From Parcubacteria group bacterium (GTDB taxonomy: Bacteria > Patescibacteria > Paceibacteria > SW-4-49-11): DNA of 64,000 nt. The DNA is taken from assembly GCA_943354045.1 (NCBI GenBank), contig CALRBF010000002.1, forward strand, positions 62,001 to 126,000. Reading direction: 5' to 3'. Positions 30,195 to 39,477 of this stretch are shown here, in pieces (the first letter of the stretch is position 1; every line of letters starts with the position of its first letter). A model generated the notes under the pieces. It was not told where the DNA came from, made no database searches, and worked only from the letters and a program-made list of their open reading frames with translations. The position numbers and the translations under genes were made by a program.

Positions 30195-32687
30195 TTATTC
30201 TATTCCTTCTTCTGGTTCATCTTCGGTAGTAACAGCGATTGAAGCAATAGTATCATCTTTATTAAGTCTCATAATTTTTACCCCTTGAGTATCCCGAGAT
30301 AATGTCGGAATATCTTTTTGAATATTAAGCTTAATAATATTCCCTCCAAGAGAAATAGCAATCAATTCTTTGCTATCTGGGGTAACTACTTGAGCCCCCA
30401 TAACAAGACCAGTTTTAGTGGTGATTTTAGAAACCTTTACTCCTCCCCCACCTCGTCGCTGTACTTTATAATGACTTAATTTACTTTTTTTACCATATCC
30501 TTGAGCGGTTGCAATCACAAGCCATCCTTGCTCATCTCCAGAACGAATTGTTTGCATAGATAATACCGTATCATCAGGCTTTAAGGTGATTGCTTTTACT
30601 CCAGAAGCTGTTCTTCCCATTGGCCTTAATTCTTCTTGAGAGAATCGTATTGCTTTTCCTTGTGCGGTAAACAAAATTACATCATCATCGGTATGAGTAA
30701 TAGTTGCTTGTATCAGAGTATCTTTATCTTTGAGATTAATAGCAATAATTCCACCTTTTCGCACATTGGCATATACTGACATTGCACTCTTTTTGATAAC
30801 ACCCAATCTGGTGACAATAGAAACAAAACTATCTGATGCATCTTCAGTTGGTAGAATTGACTGGATTTGCTCATCTTTGGTAAGTTCCAAGAAATTAACT
30901 ATAGATTGTCCTTTGGCAATACGAGACCCTTGTGGGATTTCATAAGCCTTTAATTTCAATACTCTTCCATTATTAGTAAAGAATAATAATTTCGCATGAG
31001 TAATAGTATGAAGGAAAATTGATACAGAGTCATCTTCCCGTGTCTTAACTCCAGAAATTCCCACTCCACCTCGTCTTTGAGAACGATATTCTTTAGGGTC
31101 TACTCGCTTAATATATCCATCTTTGGTCAAAATAATAATAGTATCTTCATTGGGAATAAAATCTGTCTCTCTAAAATCTCCCAATTCCTCTTGGAATACT
31201 CGAGTTTTTCGCTCATCGCCATATTGCTCGGATACTTGCTTCAAATCATCTTTGATAATCTGATAAATTCTCTCTTCTGATCCAAGAATTGACTCTAATT
31301 CTTTAATAAGAATTAATAATTCTGCTAATTCATCAAGAATTTTTTGTCGCTCTAATCCAGCAAGAGTTTGTAATCTCATATCGAGAATAGCCTGCACTTG
31401 TAAGGTGCTAAATTCAAAGCGCTTAATCAAATTAACCTTGGCAAGTTCTTTACTCTCAGATCCTCGAATAATAGTAATAACTTCATCAATAAAGTCAAGA
31501 GCCTTTTTGAGTCCTTCCAAAATATGTGCTCGGTCTTTAGCCTGTTGTAATTCGAATTCAGTTTTTCGGGTTACTACTTCTTTACGATGAATAATATAAT
31601 ATTGTAAAGCTTGTTTTAATGACAAAGTTTTTGGTTCAATACCATCACAAAGAGCCAACATATTCACATGATAGGTTTTTTGTAAATCTGTTAATTTATA
31701 TAATTTATTGAGTACCTTTTGTGGATAAGCATCAGATTTGAGTTCAATCACCACTCTTACTCCATCTCTATCAGATTCATCTCGAATATCTTTGATCCCA
31801 TCAAGTTTTTTATCTCTGACCATATTAGCCATTTTCTCAATCAAGGTAGATTTATTGGTCTGATATGTCATTTCAGATACAATAATATCAAAAGCATTTC
31901 CTTTTTTGGTTCTCTCTACAATTTCAGCTTTAGCTCGAGTTACCAGAGGCCCTCGCCCAGTAGCATATACTTGCCGAATATTTTCAATATTATATAATTC
32001 ACCTCCAGTTGGGAAATCTGGTCCCTTGACAAAATGCAATAATTCTTCAATAGTAATTTCTGGATTTTCTATCAAAGCAATAGTTGCTCCTACAATTTCT
32101 TTCAAATTATGGGGAGGAATATTAGTTGCCATACCTACCGCAATTCCTGTTCCTCCATTAATAAGAAGATTAGGGACTCTAGCTGGTAATACGGTTGGTT
32201 CTTCTAAACTTCCATCATAATTAGGGATAAAATTAACGGTTTTTTTATCAATATCAACCAGCATTTCCCTCGCAATTTTATCCATTTTAGCCTCAGTATA
32301 TCGCATAGCCGCAGCTGAGTCACCATCCATAGATCCAAAGTTTCCCTGTCCTTTTACCAAGGTATATCTCAAAGAGAAATCTTGTGCCATACGCACCAAA
32401 GAGTCATACACAGCAGTATCTCCATGGGGATGGTATTTTCCCAGCACTTCTCCAACTATGGTAGCAGATTTACGGAATTTTGCTTCTGGCCGTAGACCAA
32501 GTTCATGCATAGCATAGAGAATTCTTCTGTGAACGGGTTTTAATCCATCTCTTACATCAGGAAGAGCTCTATCTACAATGACACTCATTGAATAATCAAT
32601 ATAGGCCCGCTCCATCTCAGCTACAATATCAGTCAGCTCAATATTTCCTATATTCTCAATTGTTGAAATTTTGGTATCGTCTGCCAT
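30195..32687 (-). CDS. gyrA: DNA gyrase subunit A
   Basis: An 830-aa type IIA topoisomerase subunit. The catalytic Tyr130 lies in AAAMRYTEAKM. The quinolone region reads KYHPHGDTAVYDSLVRMA (Thr at the position of E. coli Ser83, Asp87 kept). The C-terminal pinwheel has the GyrA box QRRGGVG near residue 537, needed for DNA wrapping and thus marking gyrase rather than Topo IV. A second QRRGGGG-type motif occurs near 740. gyrB is not adjacent. The MBL-like gene precedes it by 5 bp. Confidence 0.97.
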   Translation of the reverse strand: MADDTKISTIENIGNIELTDIVAEMERAYIDYSMSVIVDRALPDVRDGLKPVHRRILYAMHELGLRPEAKFRKSATIVGEVLGKYHPHGDTAVYDSLVRMAQDFSLRYTLVKGQGNFGSMDGDSAAAMRYTEAKMDKIAREMLVDIDKKTVNFIPNYDGSLEEPTVLPARVPNLLINGGTGIAVGMATNIPPHNLKEIVGATIALIENPEITIEELLHFVKGPDFPTGGELYNIENIRQVYATGRGPLVTRAKAEIVERTKKGNAFDIIVSEMTYQTNKSTLIEKMANMVRDKKLDGIKDIRDESDRDGVRVVIELKSDAYPQKVLNKLYKLTDLQKTYHVNMLALCDGIEPKTLSLKQALQYYIIHRKEVVTRKTEFELQQAKDRAHILEGLKKALDFIDEVITIIRGSESKELAKVNLIKRFEFSTLQVQAILDMRLQTLAGLERQKILDELAELLILIKELESILGSEERIYQIIKDDLKQVSEQYGDERKTRVFQEELGDFRETDFIPNEDTIIILTKDGYIKRVDPKEYRSQRRGGVGISGVKTREDDSVSIFLHTITHAKLLFFTNNGRVLKLKAYEIPQGSRIAKGQSIVNFLELTKDEQIQSILPTEDASDSFVSIVTRLGVIKKSAMSVYANVRKGGIIAINLKDKDTLIQATITHTDDDVILFTAQGKAIRFSQEELRPMGRTASGVKAITLKPDDTVLSMQTIRSGDEQGWLVIATAQGYGKKSKLSHYKVQRRGGGGVKVSKITTKTGLVMGAQVVTPDSKELIAISLGGNIIKLNIQKDIPTLSRDTQGVKIMRLNKDDTIASIAVTTEDEPEEGIE

Positions 32688-32692
32688 AGTCT

Positions 32693-33283
32693 TTAAGATT
32701 TAATCTGCTGTATAAGGGGTTTGATTTCGACAATATCGAATGGAAGCTCTGATTTTTTGATACTAAAATCATCTTGAGGCTCTTGTTTTATCCCATATTC
32801 ACTCACTAATCCTTGTAATTGTGAATCTTGAGTATATACCGGAATTACAATACGAGGCTCAATAGCATTAATAAGATGTAAAGATTTCTCAGACCCAAAT
32901 GATTCGCTCAATGATAATACCAGAATATCTGGACTTCCTATGAATTCCAAGTCTTCTGTAGTTAATTCTTTTGTGATACCAAATACTATTGCAACTAATA
33001 TATTCTCTACCGAAAGAGAAATAAGATTAATTTTATCTTCATCTTCAATTTGCCGAATTGCAGCAACCCGAACAGTAACTCCTTGATAAGAATATTCTCC
33101 TGCTCCATTAATATGAAATCCCTTTATATCTGATATTTTGATAGGTTTAGTAGAAATAAGTAAATCATTTTCTTTTTGAGGAATAATGAATTTGGCTTCC
33201 TCAGCCTCAACAGGATTGATAATCACGCGATAATCTTTTCCTTTGATTGTAATTGTCGTATTATTTTGCCATTGAATCTGCAT
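32693..33283 (-). CDS. Metallo-beta-lactamase-fold-like protein without metal site
   Basis: 196 aa. The strand pattern (ITIKGKDYRVIINPV, NDLLISTKPIKISDI, FHINGAGEYSYQGVTVR, DILVLSLSES, IEPRIVIPVYT) follows MBL-fold Zn hydrolases of the YtkL/UPF0173 type. The HxHxDH signature and other metal-ligand histidines are absent. It is therefore probably non-catalytic, or the assignment is only structural. It is sandwiched tightly between gatB (6 bp) and gyrA (9 bp), so it is part of a housekeeping operon. Confidence 0.6.
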   Translation of the reverse strand: MQIQWQNNTTITIKGKDYRVIINPVEAEEAKFIIPQKENDLLISTKPIKISDIKGFHINGAGEYSYQGVTVRVAAIRQIEDEDKINLISLSVENILVAIVFGITKELTTEDLEFIGSPDILVLSLSESFGSEKSLHLINAIEPRIVIPVYTQDSQLQGLVSEYGIKQEPQDDFSIKKSELPFDIVEIKPLIQQIKS

Positions 33284-33289
33284 ATCTGA

Positions 33290-34777
33290 TTATTTATTCT
33301 GAGTAATAGTATCATGAAGAATTTGTTTTGCAATTTGTGGATTAGCGCTACCCTTAGAATACCGCATTACCTGCCCTATTAAGAATTGCAACACATTTTC
33401 ATTCCCATTCTGATAGTCCAGCACTACTTTAGGGTTTTCAGTAATGACTTGATCCACAATTCCTTGCAAAGCATTAGTATCACTTACCTGCTTTAATCCT
33501 TGTGATTCCACAATATCGCTAGGATCTGATCCTGTCTCAATCATTTGCAATAATAAAGTCTGAGCTCCTGTAGATGATACTTCTCCACTAAATACAATTT
33601 TGATAAATTCAGCATAATTCTCGGGACTAATGGGAGAATTATCAAAAGACAGTCCCTTTTCAGAATAATGCTTAATAAGCTCAGTAAGAATATAATTAGC
33701 GGACAATTTGATTAATTTGGTAGTCTCCTCAGGGGTAAATTCTTTATTATCAGCTTTTATCCAAGCTTTTAATTCGGATATTGTTTGTTCAAAATAATCT
33801 GCTAAAGCTTTATTTCGCACCAAAATCTCAACCTGCTGTATAGCTAATTGATATTCATCAAGGAATCGCTTTCTCTTTGCAATAGGAAGCTCCGCCGTAA
33901 TAGAGGCGGCATCAGTAATAATAGCAGATGTCTCAAAAGGGGGAATATCAGGTTCTACAAAGTAGCGATAATCATGAGCATTTTCTTTTTTACGCTGACT
34001 AAAAGTAATAGATTTAGAATCATCCCAACCTCTGGTTTCCTGTACTACCTCTCCCCCTTGTGATATAACTTCTGTTTGGCGAATAATTTCATATTCAATA
34101 GCCTGCTCTACTACACGAAATGAATTCAAATTCTTAATTTCTACTTTAGTCCCAAAAGCTTCTGTACCCTTTTCTCGAAGAGAAATATTTACCTCACAGC
34201 GCATTTGTCCCTTATCCATATCTCCATCGGATATATCAAGATAACGCAATATTAATTGTAATTCTTCACAAAATATTTTTGCTTCCTCGGCATTACGAAT
34301 ATCGGGCTCAGTCACAAGTTCCATCAAAGGAAGTCCTGCTCTATTATAATCTACAACGGTTTTACCATTAATATGAGATAATTTACCCGTATCCTCCTCC
34401 ATATGAATTCGAGTAATACGAATATATTTTGGTCCCTTAGAAGTTAATATTTCAATATTTCCCTCATAACAAAGAGGTCTTTCATATTGAGTAATCTGAT
34501 ACCCTTTTGGCAAATCTGGGTAAAAATAACTTTTACGTTCAAACCAAGTATAATCGGAAATTTGACAATTCAAAGCTTGTCCAAATCGAGTTATTTTGAC
34601 TAAAGCCTCACGATTAGGTACTGGCAATGTCCCAGGATGCCCAGTACAAATAGGACAAATATTGATATTAGGCTGATCTTCGAGCCCCTTCCCATTTATA
34701 CAGGAACAGAACATTTTAGAATTTGTTTTTGACTCGACATGCACTTCCATCCCGATCACTGCTTCGTATTCTTTCAT
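33290..34777 (-). CDS. gatB: Asp-tRNA(Asn)/Glu-tRNA(Gln) amidotransferase subunit B
   Basis: A 495-aa tRNA-binding and kinase subunit of GatCAB, which converts misacylated Glu-tRNA-Gln and Asp-tRNA-Asn. It begins EAVIGMEVHVESKTNSKMFC, with the zinc-ligand cysteines in CSCINGKG and NICPICTGHPG. PLMELVTEPDIRNAEEA and MRCEVNISLR are family signatures, followed by the YqeY-like tail. gatA and gatC are 26 kb away at 59616-61359. A TATACA box ends 8 nt before the ATG. Confidence 0.97.
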   Translation of the reverse strand: MKEYEAVIGMEVHVESKTNSKMFCSCINGKGLEDQPNINICPICTGHPGTLPVPNREALVKITRFGQALNCQISDYTWFERKSYFYPDLPKGYQITQYERPLCYEGNIEILTSKGPKYIRITRIHMEEDTGKLSHINGKTVVDYNRAGLPLMELVTEPDIRNAEEAKIFCEELQLILRYLDISDGDMDKGQMRCEVNISLREKGTEAFGTKVEIKNLNSFRVVEQAIEYEIIRQTEVISQGGEVVQETRGWDDSKSITFSQRKKENAHDYRYFVEPDIPPFETSAIITDAASITAELPIAKRKRFLDEYQLAIQQVEILVRNKALADYFEQTISELKAWIKADNKEFTPEETTKLIKLSANYILTELIKHYSEKGLSFDNSPISPENYAEFIKIVFSGEVSSTGAQTLLLQMIETGSDPSDIVESQGLKQVSDTNALQGIVDQVITENPKVVLDYQNGNENVLQFLIGQVMRYSKGSANPQIAKQILHDTITQNK

Positions 34778-34843
34778 ATAAACACTGTATAGGTATTATT
34801 TTATACCTTATTATACCATATATTCTATAATTTTGCTAGAAGT

Positions 34844-36322
34844 CTATTTTTCTATGCGTGGGAATATGTGAATATTCTCTCCTGCAAGAAGTCTTTTCAT
34901 CAAATTTGCGGTTGACGGCATTATTGGTTCAATTATCTCTGTAATTTGATGAAGAGACTCAAGCCAATTCTGCATAAGAGTATTCAATTCTTCAGTTTTC
35001 CCCTCTTTATACAATTCCCAGGGTTTATGAGACTCTATTTCTTGACCAATGATATTGATCTGCTCAAATATACTATGTATTGCACCATAAATATCATATT
35101 TTTGAAAAGCATTATGATAATCTTGAAAGACTGCACTTGATTCAGGCTGTACTTGCACGTCATATTTCTTCGCCATTCCAATTACACGACTAAAAGTATT
35201 ACCAAATTTATTGACAAGTTCCGATTCATAAATTCCAATAATCTTCTCTTTGGTAATATCTCCATCATTACCAATTCGCATTTCTCGGAGGATCACATAG
35301 CGGAGTATATCATTCCCAAGTCCATCCGTTATCTCATCAAAATATGTAATAATATCTTGAGGAACTATTACATTTCCAATACTTTTACTCATTTTACGCC
35401 CATCAGAGAGGAAAAATCCTGTGATGAGAATTGTCTTCGGTAAATTCTCTTCTGGTATTCCGAGGGCCAAAAGGAAGGCTGGCCAATATACTGCATGAAA
35501 TTTGAGAATATCCTTACCCATTACTTGCAAATCTGGTGGCCAAATATCTCCAATTTTAGCTAAAATCTCTCCTATAGATAAATCCTTAATATCTATATTT
35601 TGACTCGCCAAAACACCCGACATATAATTAAATAAAGCATCAATCCAAACATATAATGTTTGACTAGTATCAAATGGTACTGGAATACCCCAGCTTACTT
35701 TTTCTCGTGTTACTGAGAAATCTCCCACTTCTGGATTTTTCAAGAGCTCAATTGCCTCATTGCGTCGAGATTCTGGTATAATATTAATCTTACCATCCTC
35801 TATAAGCTGCAAAACTCTATCCTTATACTTATTTAATCGAAAAAAATAATTCTTTTCTAATACAATTTGTGGCTTCTCATCATGATCAGGACATAATCCC
35901 CCCACTCTGAGTTCAGATTGAGTGACAAAAGACTCCGCTCCCACACAATATAATGCCTCATATTCTTGCGGGTATATATCATTAGTTTCTAATAATTTTT
36001 GAATAACAACTTGGCATAAAACTTTATGAGTCGGATTAGTAGTACGAATAAAATAATCATAACTAATATCCAAATCTTTCCAAACTCCCTCCCAAATAGC
36101 AGATAATTTATCGGTATATTCCTGAGGTGATAAATTGTCTTTTTTGGATGCATCAGCTACTTTTTGTCCATGCTCATCGGTTCCTGTCAAAAAGAAAGCT
36201 CCCGATCCAAATTTGCGATTATAGCGTGCTAATACATCAGCAATAGTGGTTGCATAATAATGCCCTAGATGAGGCTCCCCATTTAAATAATAAATAGGAG
36301 TTGTGACAAAGAATTTTTTCAT
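34844..36322 (-). CDS. metG: Methionyl-tRNA synthetase
   Basis: A 492-aa class I synthetase. The HLGH signature is at 18-21, the TGTDEHGQKV motif follows, and the KMSKS loop is at about 309-313 (SDGRKMSKSIGNV). The insert carries only a residual cysteine pattern (YCVGAESFV, GGLCPDHDEK), as in zinc-poor types. The C-terminal EMAP-like tRNA-binding domain is missing, giving the short form. It lies downstream of greA by 51 bp. Confidence 0.97.
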   Translation of the reverse strand: MKKFFVTTPIYYLNGEPHLGHYYATTIADVLARYNRKFGSGAFFLTGTDEHGQKVADASKKDNLSPQEYTDKLSAIWEGVWKDLDISYDYFIRTTNPTHKVLCQVVIQKLLETNDIYPQEYEALYCVGAESFVTQSELRVGGLCPDHDEKPQIVLEKNYFFRLNKYKDRVLQLIEDGKINIIPESRRNEAIELLKNPEVGDFSVTREKVSWGIPVPFDTSQTLYVWIDALFNYMSGVLASQNIDIKDLSIGEILAKIGDIWPPDLQVMGKDILKFHAVYWPAFLLALGIPEENLPKTILITGFFLSDGRKMSKSIGNVIVPQDIITYFDEITDGLGNDILRYVILREMRIGNDGDITKEKIIGIYESELVNKFGNTFSRVIGMAKKYDVQVQPESSAVFQDYHNAFQKYDIYGAIHSIFEQINIIGQEIESHKPWELYKEGKTEELNTLMQNWLESLHQITEIIEPIMPSTANLMKRLLAGENIHIFPRIEK

Positions 36323-36373
36323 ATACTTATTTGCTATTAGATTGATATCATTTCTTCACCTAATATGTATACA

Positions 36374-36829
36374 TTACTTAATCTCCAAAATCACATATTT
36401 CTGAACACCAGATGGAGTCTCAACTTCAACTTGCTCTCCCACACTACGATGCATAAAAGCTTGTCCAAGAGGAGATTCATCTGAAATTTTTCTCTCAGCA
36501 GGATTAGCTTCAGTTGGACCTACAATTAAAAATTCTCTTTCCCCAACACCATTAGCAACTTTAATTTGAGACCCCAAAGATACAAATTGAGAATTGGTAG
36601 GAGATTCGATTACTTCAGCATTACGAATCAAATCTTCTAATTCTAGAATTTTAGATTCATTAAAAGCCATATCATTTTTTGCCTCATGATATTCGGAGTT
36701 TTCTTTCAAATCTCCTTGCTCTTTAGCCAATTTAATTTTCTCAACAATATCCTTGCGTCGAATCAAAAGAGCCTCAAGTTCTACTTGCGCCTTTTCTAAC
36801 CCTGACTTAGTCATATGATACTTCTTCAT
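36374..36829 (-). CDS. greA: Transcription elongation factor GreA
   Basis: 151 aa. An N-terminal coiled coil (KSGLEKAQVELEALLIRRKD and the following helices) carries the acidic tip region LKENSEYHEAKNDMAF. The C-terminal FKBP-like domain ends ISDESPLGQAFMHRSVGEQVEVETPSG. It rescues backtracked RNA polymerase through the secondary channel. The length is slightly short of E. coli's 158 aa and is complete. Confidence 0.96.
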   Translation of the reverse strand: MKKYHMTKSGLEKAQVELEALLIRRKDIVEKIKLAKEQGDLKENSEYHEAKNDMAFNESKILELEDLIRNAEVIESPTNSQFVSLGSQIKVANGVGEREFLIVGPTEANPAERKISDESPLGQAFMHRSVGEQVEVETPSGVQKYVILEIK

Positions 36830-36961
36830 ATATTATGTAATTATATAGTGTTAACGAGTTAAAGGACGTATATATTTATATATATCTTTTATACATTCAC
36901 TTTTTATTATAAATATCCTATTGTATATTCACTTTTACTGTTAATGGAGTATACTATATGT

Positions 36962-38899
36962 ATGTATATTTTGCAAGTTGTCCCTCTCATCAAACTCCCT
37001 GGTCAAATAAGCCAAACTTTGACCTATTATGCTTCCGAGAATATTCTCCCGGGAACTCTTATCTTAGTGGGAGTTCGTAATACAGATATTACCGCAATAG
37101 TTTATTTTTGTCAAGAGTTGACAAATGCCAAACAAGATTTAAAGAAATTTGCAAACTTTAGCCCCAAACCGATTCATAAACGATTTTCTGAGAATAGCCT
37201 TTTGACAAGCCAACAATTAGAATTAGCCCAGTGGATGAGTAATTATTATGCCCATGCTCTTGGCAATATTATCAAATTATTTATACCCAAATTATCCAAC
37301 AAAATTAAACGCTATCCCAATATACTCAATGTAATATCTCCTCAAGTAGAATTAGGCCCTGATTATATACCAAAAGTATTCCTAGGAACTCTTACTAAAC
37401 GTCTCAAACACTATCACACCATTCTCAAATCAAATATAGGTCAAATACTGATATTAGTACCCGATACTATTAGTCTTGAGAGTTTTGCTCTAGAATTTGC
37501 GGACTATAATCCCCTCCTTATAAGCTCACAACTGGGTATTACAGCCCAGAGAGCCGCTTGGTCTCAAGTCAAATCAGGTGAGGCTAAGATTATCATCGGC
37601 ACAAGAGGTAATATATTCCTCCCCTTTCAGCATTTAACTCATATTATTATAGAAGATGAATCTTCTGAATCCTATTATTCTTTTGATACCAAACCTCATT
37701 ATCATACGACCAGTATTGCAGTCGAGGTTGCTAAATTATATCAAGCCCATATCACTCTCGCCTCCACTATTCCGAGCATTAGCACTCTTGCTCTATTAGA
37801 ATCGCATAATCTCAGTCTTCCATCAGAAGCATATCCTCATATGCCCAAATCCAAAATAAATTTGATTGAAATGCAGACAGAATTCTATAAGGGAAACCGA
37901 GATTTATTATCAATACCAGCCCAAAAAGCTATACAGAAGTCTCTACAAAACAATCAATCCGCCATTATATATGTCAATCGCCGAGGAGAATCGCTATATG
38001 TATCTTGCCGCGATTGTGGATATCACTTGAGAGACCCCAAAACAGGAACTTTACTCACGGTACATCGTGTAGACACTTTACCAAAAGCTATACCTAATTA
38101 TACCGAGAATCAAGTACTATTATCCCATAGCTCACATAAATGGTTTAAGATGATACATATTTGCCCCCAATGCAAATCCCTCAATTTACATCAAGGAGGA
38201 ATTGGAATTGAGAAAATTGAAGATTTTAGTAAATCCTTATTCCCCAATACCCCCCATTTTGTACTTTCTAGTGACACCGCCAGCAACTTGGAATATCAAC
38301 AAAGTATCGTAGATAATTTTAATCAGACTAAACCCGCAATTCTCCTCACTACGCGTATGATACACAAATTCCTGGATACTATTCCGAAAACTCTCACCAT
38401 AATCCCCTCCGCTGAATCCCTGGTCAATTTCCCCGATTATACTATTCGAGAAAAGTCAATACAGGTTTTATCCGAGCTCATAATGCATAGTGATAAAACT
38501 CTAATACAGACATTTACCGCTTGGAATCGTGATGAGGAAAGCCCCTCACATATTCATACTATTTTGAATCAGCCTATTGCTGAGTTATGGGAACAAGAAT
38601 ATGAGAATCGCAATCTCTATCATTATCCCCCGCAATATGAGATTATCGCCATACATTCACAACATCATATCAGATCCAAATCCCTCGCCCAGGCTCTCCG
38701 CATCAAAGAGGCTTTATCCAGCATACATATACGAGCTCTTGGACCTTTGGAAAAATATCTCGCCCGTGGTAAAGGTCTCTATCGCTTTACCCTCACCATA
38801 CAAACCACTCCCAAACAAGCCACCTCTATCAAACGCAAATTAGTCCCCATATTAGAATATGGCCAAGAAATCGAAATCAATCCCCCTAATTTGGTGTAA
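36962..38899 (+). CDS. priA: PriA-like primosomal protein lacking ATPase motifs
   Basis: 645 aa from MYILQVVPLIKLPG at 36962, where PriA homologues begin; TATACT ends 6 nt before this ATG. The N-terminal 3'BD-like region, helicase core order and C-terminal domain are recognisable (SNYYAHALGNIIKLFIPK, VNRRGESLYVSCRDCGYHL, RALGPLEKYLARGKGLYRF). Where PriA has GxTGSGKT, this protein reads FLGTLTKRLKHYHT; where it has DEEH it reads EDES. Only two of the four Cys pairs remain (CRDC, CPQC). It is therefore probably a non-hydrolysing replication-restart scaffold. Confidence 0.82.
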   Translation: MYILQVVPLIKLPGQISQTLTYYASENILPGTLILVGVRNTDITAIVYFCQELTNAKQDLKKFANFSPKPIHKRFSENSLLTSQQLELAQWMSNYYAHALGNIIKLFIPKLSNKIKRYPNILNVISPQVELGPDYIPKVFLGTLTKRLKHYHTILKSNIGQILILVPDTISLESFALEFADYNPLLISSQLGITAQRAAWSQVKSGEAKIIIGTRGNIFLPFQHLTHIIIEDESSESYYSFDTKPHYHTTSIAVEVAKLYQAHITLASTIPSISTLALLESHNLSLPSEAYPHMPKSKINLIEMQTEFYKGNRDLLSIPAQKAIQKSLQNNQSAIIYVNRRGESLYVSCRDCGYHLRDPKTGTLLTVHRVDTLPKAIPNYTENQVLLSHSSHKWFKMIHICPQCKSLNLHQGGIGIEKIEDFSKSLFPNTPHFVLSSDTASNLEYQQSIVDNFNQTKPAILLTTRMIHKFLDTIPKTLTIIPSAESLVNFPDYTIREKSIQVLSELIMHSDKTLIQTFTAWNRDEESPSHIHTILNQPIAELWEQEYENRNLYHYPPQYEIIAIHSQHHIRSKSLAQALRIKEALSSIHIRALGPLEKYLARGKGLYRFTLTIQTTPKQATSIKRKLVPILEYGQEIEINPPNLV

Positions 38900-38903
38900 T
38901 ACC

Positions 38904-38932
38904 TTGCTTTTTTGCCTCATTTATGCTATAAT
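38904..38932 (+). promoter_or_regulatory. def-fmt promoter
   Basis: TTGCTT (38904-38909), 17-bp spacer, TATAAT (38927-38932). A second TATACT (38948-38953) lies 5 nt before the def ATG. Confidence 0.65.
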
Positions 38933-38958
38933 ATAGTAACAAATTGTTATACTATTAT

Positions 38959-39477
38959 ATGATTCTTGATATTGAAACAGGGCTTAAAAATCCTATTCTC
39001 CGTACCAAATCTGAACCTATTGATTCTATTACTCGAGATATTCATAAATTAGCTCGAGATATGAAATCTAGTATTAGACCTCATCATGGGATGGGGCTTG
39101 CTGCTCCACAAGTCGGACATAATGTGCGATTGATTTTGATTAATGTCCCAGGAGAGCATTTTGAAGAGTCAGGATTTGAGGCTTGTGCTTTGGATCAACA
39201 TTATGTAATTATTAATCCTGAATTAACCGCTTTGAGTAAGGATACCGCTACTATGGAAGAGGGGTGTTTGTCTTTACCTGAATATTTTGCTGATGTGATT
39301 CGCCCTACCAGTATTGAATTTACGGGGCTTAATCTAAAAGGTGAGAAAATTGGTGGTAAGGCTTTTGGAATTTTTGCTCGAATTCTGCAACATGAAATTG
39401 ATCATCTTGATGGCGTATTATTCGCGGATAAGGCTCTTCCTGTAAAGCTAAAACAAAGTGGGAAAGTGTATGTCTAA
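38959..39477 (+). CDS. def: Peptide deformylase
   Basis: 172 aa from the ATG at 38959 (MILDIETGLKNPILRT); the frame's upstream TTG falls on the promoter. It removes formyl groups from nascent proteins. The three metal-site motifs are intact: GMGLAAPQVG, EGCLSLP and LQHEIDHLDG. It overlaps fmt by 8 bp; the def-fmt pair makes and removes the formyl-Met cap. Confidence 0.97.
   Translation: MILDIETGLKNPILRTKSEPIDSITRDIHKLARDMKSSIRPHHGMGLAAPQVGHNVRLILINVPGEHFEESGFEACALDQHYVIINPELTALSKDTATMEEGCLSLPEYFADVIRPTSIEFTGLNLKGEKIGGKAFGIFARILQHEIDHLDGVLFADKALPVKLKQSGKVYV

Noticed and set aside
30036..30242. 68-aa plus-strand frame
   Set aside because: Mostly repeat element, and runs into the 3' end of gyrA on the other strand.
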